This document shows positions 18,815 through 25,875 of a stretch of DNA of 64,000 nt, piece after piece (the stretch's first letter is position 1; the number at the start of each line of letters is the position of its first letter). The notes under the pieces are model-generated. The model was not told where the DNA came from, made no database searches, and saw nothing but the letters and a program-made list of their open reading frames with translations. The position numbers were made by a program, and so were the translations under genes. Source of the stretch: Gemmatimonadota bacterium (GTDB taxonomy: Bacteria; ARS69); assembly GCA_030747075.1 (NCBI GenBank), contig JASLLL010000006.1:47774-111773 (forward strand), read 5' to 3'.

Positions 18815-19381
18815 TTGCGAATCTACACCCGGACCGGAGACACGGGGGAGACCTCGCTCATCGGAGGACGACGCGTAGGCAAGCACGATCCGCGGATCTC
18901 GGTCTGTGGAGACCTCGATGAACTGAGTGCATCGATGGGTGCGGCTCTAGCCGAACTGCCGGAGGGGCACGATCTCCGGGACGAAGTGGATCGAGTGCAG
19001 GAGGACCTGTTTGGAATCGGCGCGGAGGTGGCGGCTCCGGGCGCGGAGGCCGGGAGGATGTTGCGAGACGAGCGGGTTGCCGCGCTGGAGGCGTCGATCG
19101 ACGCGATGGAGAGCGGACTTGAGAAGCTGACCGGCTTCCTGCTTCCAGGCGGAGGGAAGGCGGGGGCGGCGTTGCATGTGTCGCGAACGGTTTGTCGCCG
19201 CGCGGAGCGGTCGCTGGTCGGGCTGTCCTCCGGAGACGATGGCGGCGTGCGCCCCGCGATTCTCGGTTACATGAACCGGCTGTCCGACTGGCTGTTTGTT
19301 GCGGCACGCCGGGTGAATCGGGAGGAAGGGTCTCCCGAACGCACAGGGAGCAGCGGGAACCCGGACGGTGGACCGGGGTAG
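18815..19381 (+). CDS. Cob(I)alamin adenosyltransferase, PduO type
   Basis: It transfers the adenosyl group of ATP to cob(I)alamin, making coenzyme B12 (EC 2.5.1.17). About 188 residues. The ATP-binding N-terminus TRTGDTGETSLIGG and the region RISVCGDLDELSA are signatures, as is the C-terminal RLSDWLFVAARRVN with its catalytic Arg/Asp environment. The TTG at 18815 sits seven bases after GGAGGG and yields the family-like RIYTRTGD start; the ATG at 18809 is too close to that site. An Arg/Gly/Pro-rich tail is added at the C-terminus. B12-dependent enzymes are not in this window. Confidence 0.88.
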   Translation: MRIYTRTGDTGETSLIGGRRVGKHDPRISVCGDLDELSASMGAALAELPEGHDLRDEVDRVQEDLFGIGAEVAAPGAEAGRMLRDERVAALEASIDAMESGLEKLTGFLLPGGGKAGAALHVSRTVCRRAERSLVGLSSGDDGGVRPAILGYMNRLSDWLFVAARRVNREEGSPERTGSSGNPDGGPG

Positions 19382-19493
19382 GATGGGCGGCCCCCTCGGG
19401 CGAACTTGTCGGTCTGCGGCGGGCGTGATACGGTCGCGCCGCTTCTTCAGGCATTGCGGGGCGGGGGCGTCAGGACAGGGGGAGGGGACTGCA

Positions 19494-20228
19494 TTGGACC
19501 ATCCGTTCATTACCACACTGATGAAATCCGGTCCGGTGGGGCAGACGATTCTCGCCGGTCTGCTACTCCTGTCCGGGTACTCCTGGGCGGTGATCGTTTC
19601 GAAGATCCGCGCGCTTCGTCACGCCGAGGACGGGATTGCCGCTTTCCTCCAGCGCTTTCATGCCTCCGGGGTGGAGTGGTTGCGTTCGGGAAGTTCGGAC
19701 GCAGGCCGCGAGGGCTCTCTTGCGCGTGTGTATCAGGCCGGGGCCGCCGCCTATCGCAATCAGTTGCAGATTGCCGGAGCCTACGACGCTCTCGGCGCGG
19801 ATCGCGTGGAAGCCACGCTGGACGCGGAAGTAGCCGAGTCTGTCGCGGAGTTGGAAAGGGGGCTCACCGTTCTGGCTGTTCTTGCGAGCGCGTCTCCATT
19901 TGTCGGGCTGTTCGGCACGGTGTGGGGGATCATGAATGCGTTTCGCGGGATGAGTTCAGAAGGCAGCGCGGGAATCGCAGCGGTGGCTCCCGGGGTTGCG
20001 GAGGCGCTCATCACCACCGTGGCGGGCCTGGCGGTCGCGATCCCGGCGGTCGTTGCGTACAACCTGCTCAATCGGCGGGTGCGTCTCCTGGAGCTCAAGC
20101 TGGATCGTTTCATCCCGGAGTTTCTGGACGGTGCCGCGCTGGCGTCGCGCGGGTCTTCGCCCGGCCATTCCGCTGAAGACGACGGCGCTCCTGTTTTCGC
20201 CAGCCACGATCCGCGAGGCGCGCGATGA
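19494..20228 (+). CDS. tolQ: Tol-Pal system protein TolQ (MotA/TolQ/ExbB family)
   Basis: An inner-membrane proton-channel subunit that, with TolR, uses the proton-motive force to drive TolA. The TTG at 19494 has GGAGG eight bases upstream and gives 244 residues of family length. One membrane segment lies near residues 17-37. A cytoplasmic domain follows, then two segments with the hallmark FVGLFGTVWGIMNAFRGM and ALITTVAGLAVAIPAVVAYN. It overlaps tolR by ATGA. It could be called ExbB in isolation, but the downstream tolB and pal define the operon as Tol-Pal. Confidence 0.92.
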   Translation: MDHPFITTLMKSGPVGQTILAGLLLLSGYSWAVIVSKIRALRHAEDGIAAFLQRFHASGVEWLRSGSSDAGREGSLARVYQAGAAAYRNQLQIAGAYDALGADRVEATLDAEVAESVAELERGLTVLAVLASASPFVGLFGTVWGIMNAFRGMSSEGSAGIAAVAPGVAEALITTVAGLAVAIPAVVAYNLLNRRVRLLELKLDRFIPEFLDGAALASRGSSPGHSAEDDGAPVFASHDPRGAR

Positions 20229-20635
20229 AACGGCGCCGGTCGATGGAGGGCGTCGTTGCGGAAGTCAATGTGACCTCTCTGGTGGATGTCACGATGATGC
20301 TCCTCATCATCTTTATTCTTGTGGCGCCCATTCTGGTTCAGGGCATCGAGATAGACCTTCCCGACGCGGCCACTTCGACCGCACGCCCGGACAGCGGGCT
20401 GCGGGTTTCGATTGGCCCCGGCGGAGAGATCTTCCTGGACGGCGCCCCGACCATGCCCGCGGATCTCGACGCCGCGCTGGCCGCGAGAGCCGCCGCGAGC
20501 CCGGACATTCCCGTGCTGGTGGAGGCGGACGGAGAGGTTGAGTACCGTGTGGTCATGGACATTCTCGATCGGGCGCGTGGGGCGGGTCTTCGCCAGGTGA
20601 GCCTTGCCACCGAACCCGAAAGGGGTGTGCGGTGA
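20225..20635 (+). CDS. tolR: Tol-Pal system protein TolR (ExbD/TolR family)
   Basis: A 136-residue inner-membrane protein with a short cytoplasmic N-terminus, one membrane helix and a periplasmic domain. The helix region carries the channel aspartate in VNVTSLVDVTMMLLIIF, which takes part in proton flow with TolQ. The periplasmic part ends with the conserved YRVVMDILDRARGAG pattern. Its ATG overlaps the tolQ stop (ATGA) and its stop overlaps the next gene (GTGA). Confidence 0.93.
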   Translation: MKRRRSMEGVVAEVNVTSLVDVTMMLLIIFILVAPILVQGIEIDLPDAATSTARPDSGLRVSIGPGGEIFLDGAPTMPADLDAALAARAAASPDIPVLVEADGEVEYRVVMDILDRARGAGLRQVSLATEPERGVR

Positions 20636-21399
20636 GGTTCGGGTGGGTCTGCTCGGTGGTGGGGCACGGAATCCTGCTGGGGTTCGTGCTTCTCGGGCCG
20701 CGCCCCGATCCCTTCCGGAGAGACTGGGCGGAAGCGGTTCCCGTAACGCTGGTCGCCTCGTTTCCCCACATGGAACCGCCGGAGATCGCGCGCCTGGAAG
20801 TTCCCGAGAGGGCTTCCATGTCCCCGCTGCGCGAAAAGGCGAACGAGGCGGACATTCCGGAGGATACGGAACCGGCCCGGGAAGCCGTGACGCCGGTGCG
20901 TGCTGCACCCGTGACGCCGGATCGCCGCCCCCGGCAGTTTCAGCGGGCCGCGCAGGATCAGACGCAGGGGCCGTCTCTTGCGGAACGCCTGCGTCAGAGA
21001 ATCGCGCAGCCGGATGCCCCGGACACGGCGGAGACGGTCGACGCGGTGGAAGCCCCGGAACCGATGGAGGCGGTCGGGTCTCCGAGCGCGCTGGTTGAGG
21101 CGGCGGACTTCCCCTTTGCGTGGTACTTGAATCTCCTGCGAACGAAAATCACCGACTCGTGGAATCCGCCGGGGCGCGGACTTTTCACCGGCGGCAATGC
21201 GCCGGTGGTCGTCCGCCTGGAGCTGGGTCGAGACGGCAGCGTGGGGTCGGTGCGCGTGGAGACCGCCTCCGCAGTTCCAGGGCTGGATGCAAGCGCCCGA
21301 GATGCCGTGACGCGCGCCTCGCCGTTTCCCGCGCTTCCCGATTCCTGGGAGGGCGACCGGCTGATTGTCCGCATACGGTTCTCCGTGGCCGGATCGTGA
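20632..21399 (+). CDS. TolA/TonB-like energy-transducing protein
   Basis: A 255-residue periplasm-spanning protein in the TolA position. One N-terminal membrane helix (VCSVVGHGILLGFVLLG) is followed by a Pro/Glu/Ala-rich linker to about residue 160 and a C-terminal TonB/TolA-like domain (WYLNLLRTKITDSWNPP ... VVVRLELGRDGSV ... LDASARDAV). It should connect TolQR in the inner membrane to TolB and Pal. It starts with GTG overlapping the tolR stop. The domain is of the TonB_C type often labelled TonB family; position makes TolA the likely role. Confidence 0.85.
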   Translation: MRFGWVCSVVGHGILLGFVLLGPRPDPFRRDWAEAVPVTLVASFPHMEPPEIARLEVPERASMSPLREKANEADIPEDTEPAREAVTPVRAAPVTPDRRPRQFQRAAQDQTQGPSLAERLRQRIAQPDAPDTAETVDAVEAPEPMEAVGSPSALVEAADFPFAWYLNLLRTKITDSWNPPGRGLFTGGNAPVVVRLELGRDGSVGSVRVETASAVPGLDASARDAVTRASPFPALPDSWEGDRLIVRIRFSVAGS

Positions 21400-22694
21400 A
21401 GGACCGGATGGGGCTTCGGATAGCGGCCGCGGCCGCGTGCGTTCTGACCGGGGTTTCAGCAGGCGCGGAAACCGGTGCCCCGATCATCGATGTGGAAAAG
21501 AGCGCCGATCGTCGGATTGCCATCGGGATCGGGTCGTACCCGGAGCTGGGATCGATCCCCCCGAGTTCCACTCCTCGTGAGGTTCTTGCGTTCGATTTCG
21601 CGCTGTCGGTCTGGTTTGCGCCGGTCGTCCCGGAGGAGCCGCCCTCCGCCATGATCCCCGACTGGTCACGAGCCGGTGCCGAAGTGTTTGTGGAGTTCGC
21701 CGCGCTCGCGGGGGATGTGGTCGGCCGCGTTCGCGATGCTTCGTCCGGGGCGTTGCTCTTCGAGAGGGCAGGATTCGTGAGCGGGGAGGTGACCCGTCAG
21801 GATCTGCACGCTTTCGCTGACGACGCGGTCACCGCGTTGACCGGAGAGCCGGGGATGGCGGGGACGCAGATTCTGTGCGAGTGGGATCCGGCGGACGGGA
21901 AGGGAAAACGAATCGTTCGAATGGACGCGGACGGTCATGGCATGCAGGAGGTGACGGGGGAGGAGGCGCTGGAACTTAGTCCGCGATGGGCCCCGGATGG
22001 CGGACGGTGTGCCTACACTTCGTACTCCAGCGGCTGGCCGGATGTGTGGATTCAGGATCTGGACACCGGATCGCGGGAGCGGGTTGCTCACTTCGAGGGG
22101 TTGAACGCGCAGGGAGATTTTTCTCCGGATGGCGGGAGACTGGTACTGACGATCTCCCGCGACGGGAACCCCGAGATCCATGGGATGGATCTCGAGACCG
22201 GCAAGGTCCGTCGTCTGACCCGGCATCGCGCGACGGACAACTCTCCGGTCTGGTCACCGGACGGGGGGAGGATCGCGTTTGTGTCGGATCGGTCCGGGGG
22301 GCCGCAGGTCTATGTGCTGGATCTGGAGACAAGGGAAGTGCGTCGGGTTACCTTTCGCGGGAGCTACAACACCTCTCCGGACTGGTCGCCTGACGGGAGG
22401 AAGATCGCGTACAGTTCCTTTCGATCAGGAGGGTTTGAGGTGCGCGTCGTGGACCTCGCTACGCGAAGAGTGGAGACGGTCGCATCCGGCGGGGACTGCG
22501 AGGATCCGAGTTGGTCGCCCGATGGCCGGAGTCTGCTGTACAGTCGCTCGGCTGGCCGGGTGGGGGAGAGAACGGAGCTGGTGATCACACATCTGAAGGA
22601 ACGGCGGACCATCCGGATCTCCCGGGGGGTGGGCCGTTTTCTGGCGCCGGACTGGTCGCCGCTTCTGCGGCGGACGGAGGAGGAAGGACGATGA
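21396..22694 (+). CDS. tolB: Tol-Pal system protein TolB
   Basis: A periplasmic beta-propeller that binds Pal and links it to TolA. About 432 residues. A signal peptide (IAAAAACVLTGVSAGAE) leads into the TolB N-terminal domain (residues about 30-150). Six PD40-type propeller blades with SPDG or APDG motifs (SPRWAPDGGR, GDFSPDGGRL, SPVWSPDGGR, SPDWSPDGRK, DPSWSPDGRS) follow. The GTG at 21396 overlaps the previous stop (GTGA); an ATG at 21408 with AAGGA ahead is an alternative. It overlaps pal by ATGA. Confidence 0.92.
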   Translation: MKDRMGLRIAAAAACVLTGVSAGAETGAPIIDVEKSADRRIAIGIGSYPELGSIPPSSTPREVLAFDFALSVWFAPVVPEEPPSAMIPDWSRAGAEVFVEFAALAGDVVGRVRDASSGALLFERAGFVSGEVTRQDLHAFADDAVTALTGEPGMAGTQILCEWDPADGKGKRIVRMDADGHGMQEVTGEEALELSPRWAPDGGRCAYTSYSSGWPDVWIQDLDTGSRERVAHFEGLNAQGDFSPDGGRLVLTISRDGNPEIHGMDLETGKVRRLTRHRATDNSPVWSPDGGRIAFVSDRSGGPQVYVLDLETREVRRVTFRGSYNTSPDWSPDGRKIAYSSFRSGGFEVRVVDLATRRVETVASGGDCEDPSWSPDGRSLLYSRSAGRVGERTELVITHLKERRTIRISRGVGRFLAPDWSPLLRRTEEEGR

Positions 22695-23260
22695 CGCGCA
22701 GGAAGGGAATGCGAGCATACGGGATTGTCACGATCCTGAGTGCGGTGGGAATCATGGCGGTGCTTCTGGGCGGATGCTGGAGAAAACCGGAAGTGGAGAC
22801 GGATCCTGTGGTTCCGCCCGAACCCCCGGTGGTTGTGGAGACGGAGACGGTGGAGGAAGTGCAGCCGCCGGAGCGAGAAGAAACCACGGTGTTTGTGGAT
22901 CCGAATGTGGAGCACGCGTCGGTGCTTCGACCGATTCTGTTCGACTTCAACAAGTACGCCATTACTGCGGCCGCTCGCCCGATGCTGGAGGAGATCGCGG
23001 TCCTGCTGCGAGAGAATGCGGCCTGGAGTGTCCTGGTGGAAGGGCACTGCGATGAACGCGGCACGGACGAGTACAACCTCGCCCTCGGTGAGCAGCGTGC
23101 TCAGTCTGCCGTCCGCTATCTGTCGGAGCTTGGGGTCGGGAAGGAGCGTTTCCAGACGCTGTCCTATGGTGAGGAGCGCCCGGCCGCGCCGGGCCATGAC
23201 GAGGAGTCCTGGGCACTGAACCGTCGGGCTGAGTTCCGCGTCGAAGCGCCGGGATCGTGA
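22691..23260 (+). CDS. pal: Peptidoglycan-associated lipoprotein Pal
   Basis: An outer-membrane lipoprotein that anchors to peptidoglycan. The 189 residues start with a lipoprotein signal and lipobox LLGGC (Cys29). A Pro/Glu/Val linker follows, then an OmpA-like domain at about 75-185 with ILFDFNKYAI, VEGHCDERGTDEYN, ALGEQRAQ and the NRRAEF end. The diaminopimelate-binding Asp/Arg pair is in CDERGT ... NRRAEF. It overlaps tolB by ATGA and the next gene by TGATG. Confidence 0.94.
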   Translation: MTRRKGMRAYGIVTILSAVGIMAVLLGGCWRKPEVETDPVVPPEPPVVVETETVEEVQPPEREETTVFVDPNVEHASVLRPILFDFNKYAITAAARPMLEEIAVLLRENAAWSVLVEGHCDERGTDEYNLALGEQRAQSAVRYLSELGVGKERFQTLSYGEERPAAPGHDEESWALNRRAEFRVEAPGS

Positions 23261-23889
23261 TGACTCGCCGGGGGCTTGCGGTGCTTGTGGGAGGAGTCCT
23301 TCTCCTCCCCGGGTGCCTGGCAACCAGGAGTCAACTGGCGGCGGTCGAGGCCGACATCAGTCGCCAGGATGCCTGGAATGACGAGAAACTCCTCCAGTTC
23401 GAGGCGGAACTGGAGGCGTTGCGTGCGGAGAATGAGGCGCTGCGCGCGCGGCTCGGCGTCACGGAGGATCAGGCGGAGGCGTTTGCGTCGGTGATCGGTG
23501 AGCGTCTGCAAGTAACGGCCGGGCGAGCGGAAGAGGCGGACGGCGAAATCGGCCGCCAGATCAGTCGCGTGGAGGGCGTGATCGCCGAGACGGAACGCAA
23601 GCGGGCGAAGGAGCGTGCGGAGGATCAGGCCGAAATCGGGAGGCGTCTGGAGGCTATCGTGGAGGAAGTGCTGCGTGAGAACACGCTTCTGGCGACCCGT
23701 CTGGAGAAGCTGGAGTCGAGTGCGTTCACCTATGGACAGCTCCACGCCGTGCAGACCGGAGAGACGGTGGAATCCATCGCGCGGAAGTACGGCGTAACGG
23801 CGGCGGATCTCATCCGAGCGAACGATCTCCCCAATGCCAACCTCATCCGCGAAGGGCAGGAGCTGCTGGTGCCGGGAGTGAGTGAATAG
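23260..23889 (+). CDS. LysM-domain coiled-coil lipoprotein in the tol-pal operon
   Basis: A 209-residue lipoprotein (lipobox LLPGC, Cys19). Residues about 22-155 are a Glu/Ala/Arg-rich heptad-like coiled coil, and the C-terminal 45 residues form a LysM module (TGETVESIARKYGVTAADLIRAND ... REGQELLVPG, split here for reading). It occupies the place where other bacteria encode CpoB/YbgF, which is a coiled coil plus TPRs. It may coordinate Tol-Pal with cell-wall synthesis, an inference from position. The ATG at 23260 overlaps the pal stop (TGATG); a GTG one codon earlier is equally possible. Confidence 0.82.
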   Translation: MTRRGLAVLVGGVLLLPGCLATRSQLAAVEADISRQDAWNDEKLLQFEAELEALRAENEALRARLGVTEDQAEAFASVIGERLQVTAGRAEEADGEIGRQISRVEGVIAETERKRAKERAEDQAEIGRRLEAIVEEVLRENTLLATRLEKLESSAFTYGQLHAVQTGETVESIARKYGVTAADLIRANDLPNANLIREGQELLVPGVSE

Positions 23890-23921
23890 CCGGGAGCACC
23901 CTCCGGCGAAGCACCATCGGA

Positions 23922-24593
23922 CTAGCCGGGCCACCAGCCCGGCCGGAACAGCCCGAGGATCCAGCCGGGCAGCGTGACCGCGGCCGCCCGGCCGGGCGCT
24001 GCGCCGGTGAGGGCACGCATGCCTGCTATCCGAAGCAAGAGGGTCCATCCTGCGGCAAGCGTCAGTCGGTGGCCCACTCCAGTCGGAACGGGCAGTCCCA
24101 GGTCCGGCGGAAGGAGTGCGGCGAGACTGGTGGACGGCGTGCGAAGCGGCGTGAGATCCGGAGCAAACTCCGGGCCTGCACTCCATACGGAGACGAGGTC
24201 TGCCAGCGCGCCGATTGCCTCCGGCGCCGCGGCCAGGGCGACCACCCGCTGAGCGTCGATCATGCGGATGCGGTGCCCGAGGGTTCGTGCGGCACCGGCA
24301 AGGAGCCCCCCCGCGATGACGCCGTCGGTGATCTTCGCCAGCGGAGCGAAGACCATGGCCTCCCGATAGAGGCCGCCGACCGACGCAGCCAGTCGTTCCG
24401 CGTCTGCCGACGAGAGTCCGGCTTCGGCGAGGGTTTCGACAACGCGTGCCGCGACCGATACGGAGAGCCACCCGAGTCCGGCGAGAACCGCGGTCAGCAT
24501 GACCCACGATCGGGCGGGGGAGTGGTGCGAGCGGTGGGCACGGATGCAGGCGCGGCCCGGATCCACAAGCGCACGGACGATGTTCCCGGGCAT
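23922..24593 (-). CDS. Yip1-like integral membrane protein
   Basis: A 223-residue inner-membrane protein. The ATG at 24593 is preceded by AGGAGGGAGC, the best ribosome-binding site in the area; the frame continues 49 codons upstream into Gly/Arg-rich sequence unlikely to be coding. The start NIVRALVDPGRACIRA resembles the amphipathic opening of bacterial Yip1-domain proteins, and four to five hydrophobic segments follow (for instance WVMLTAVLAGLGWLSVSVAA, VIAGGLLAGAA, RLTLAAGWTLLLRIAG). No catalytic motif is visible. Assignment to Yip1 is tentative. Confidence 0.6.
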   Translation of the reverse strand: MPGNIVRALVDPGRACIRAHRSHHSPARSWVMLTAVLAGLGWLSVSVAARVVETLAEAGLSSADAERLAASVGGLYREAMVFAPLAKITDGVIAGGLLAGAARTLGHRIRMIDAQRVVALAAAPEAIGALADLVSVWSAGPEFAPDLTPLRTPSTSLAALLPPDLGLPVPTGVGHRLTLAAGWTLLLRIAGMRALTGAAPGRAAAVTLPGWILGLFRPGWWPG

Positions 24594-24871
24594 GCTCCCT
24601 CCTCTTTCTCGGTTCCTGTCCGGTTTCTGCCCACCCGGGGACCCCCCGCCCCCCACCCACCTCCACCACCGGGGAGACCCTCGCGATGAAGCAAAGGAGA
24701 TGGCCGCGACGGTGGCACCGGCCAGGAGCGCGAGTCCCAAGACGCGTAATGACGGTTATCCCGCCGCGACCCGCGACTCCCCTCTGATCGGAGAGCCGCG
24801 CCCCGGTTCCCAGCAAGAGCCGTGCCCGCAGAGCCATCGCGAAGGGGCCGCAGGCCCCCTTCTCCGGGCGC

Positions 24872-24915
24872 GGGTACAACTCGCCGCGTCGCTTTCGTCC
24901 ACCTGGGTTGTACCC
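24872..24915. repeat. Perfect 9-bp inverted repeat upstream of nfo
   Basis: GGGTACAAC (24872-24880) and GTTGTACCC (24907-24915) are exact reverse complements separated by 26 bases. The right arm abuts the TTGACG of a candidate promoter. It could be an operator or a long hairpin. Confidence 0.55.
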
Positions 24916-24916
24916 C

Positions 24917-24946
24917 TTGACGAGAGGCCCACCTGCCGGAGACATT
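24917..24946 (+). promoter_or_regulatory. Candidate nfo promoter
   Basis: TTGACG (24917-24922) matches five of six -35 bases; GACATT lies 18 bases downstream and is a weak -10. Confidence 0.35.
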
Positions 24947-24966
24947 CACGCGAAGGGAGGGAGCCG

Positions 24967-25875
24967 ATGCTTCTCGGCGCTCACATGTCGGTTGCGGGAG
25001 GTGCCCCCACGGCGTTTGCCCGCGCGGAAAGCGTGGGGTGTACCGCGCTCCAGATCTTCGTGAAGAACGCCAATCGCTGGAAGGGGCGGCCCCTCGGGGA
25101 TGAGGAGGTCCGGGACTTTGCGGCAGAGCGCGCACGGTCCGGCATTCTCCCGGTCTTCGCGCATGCGTCCTACCTGATCAACCTTGGAAGCCCCGATTCC
25201 GCGCTGTGGGAACGCTCCATCCGGGCGCTCGTGGATGAGTTGGAGCGCTGCGAGCGGCTGAAACTCAACGGACTCGTCGTTCATCCCGGGGCGCATGTGG
25301 GTAGCGGGGAGGAGGCGGGGTTGCTTCGGATCGCGCGGGGCCTGGATCGCGTGATTGCGGCCACGGAAGGGTTCGCGTGCCCGGTGCTCCTGGAGACGAC
25401 GGCCGGGCAGGGATCGACCCTCGGCTGGCGCTTCGAGCATCTGGCGAGCATTCGCGAAGGGGTGTCCGATCCCGCGCGGATTGCATTCTGTTTCGACACC
25501 TGCCACTCATTCACCGCCGGTTACGACCTTCGCGATGAAGAGTCCGTCCGTGAAGCTCTGGCCGAGTTCGACCGCGTTTGCGGACTGGACTCACTCCGTG
25601 CGATTCATGCCAACGATTCGCTCAAGCCCTTCGCCAGCCGCCGCGATCGTCACGCGCACATCGGGTGCGGAGAGATCGGGAATGCCGGGTTTGCCGCGCT
25701 TCTTCGCGCGCCGGAGTTGCAGAGCGTTCCCTTCCTTCTGGAGACCCCGAAAGGAAGCGAACTCCTGGAGGATGCGCGAAACCTGGAAGTCCTGCGTGCG
25801 CTGGCTCGCGGCGAAAATCCCGATCCCGGGCCGCCTCCGTCCACGCCGGAGTGGGCCAAGGGTGTTCTTGCGTGA
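24967..25875 (+). CDS. nfo: Deoxyribonuclease IV (apurinic/apyrimidinic endonuclease)
   Basis: It cleaves the DNA backbone 5' of abasic sites in base-excision repair (EC 3.1.21.2). The 302 residues form the three-zinc TIM barrel of endonuclease IV. Ligand motifs are GAHMSVAGG at the N-terminus, VVHPGAHVGSG, LLETTAGQGS, CFDTCHSFTAGYD, HANDS and RHAHIGCGEIG. The ATG at 24967 follows GGGAGGGAG. The stop overlaps the GTG start of the following sulfatase-like gene (GTGA), an odd functional pairing. Confidence 0.95.
   Translation: MLLGAHMSVAGGAPTAFARAESVGCTALQIFVKNANRWKGRPLGDEEVRDFAAERARSGILPVFAHASYLINLGSPDSALWERSIRALVDELERCERLKLNGLVVHPGAHVGSGEEAGLLRIARGLDRVIAATEGFACPVLLETTAGQGSTLGWRFEHLASIREGVSDPARIAFCFDTCHSFTAGYDLRDEESVREALAEFDRVCGLDSLRAIHANDSLKPFASRRDRHAHIGCGEIGNAGFAALLRAPELQSVPFLLETPKGSELLEDARNLEVLRALARGENPDPGPPPSTPEWAKGVLA

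Larger units (their letters stand above)
24594..24966. other. Divergent intergenic region, 373 bp
   Basis: No supported gene. It separates the Yip1-like gene from nfo. It contains a GC hairpin at about 24840-24862 (GAAGGGGCC/GGCCCCCTTC), a perfect 9-bp inverted repeat at 24872-24915 and a candidate nfo promoter. Open frames here have no recognisable features and low-complexity Pro/Gly/Arg translations. Confidence 0.6.
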
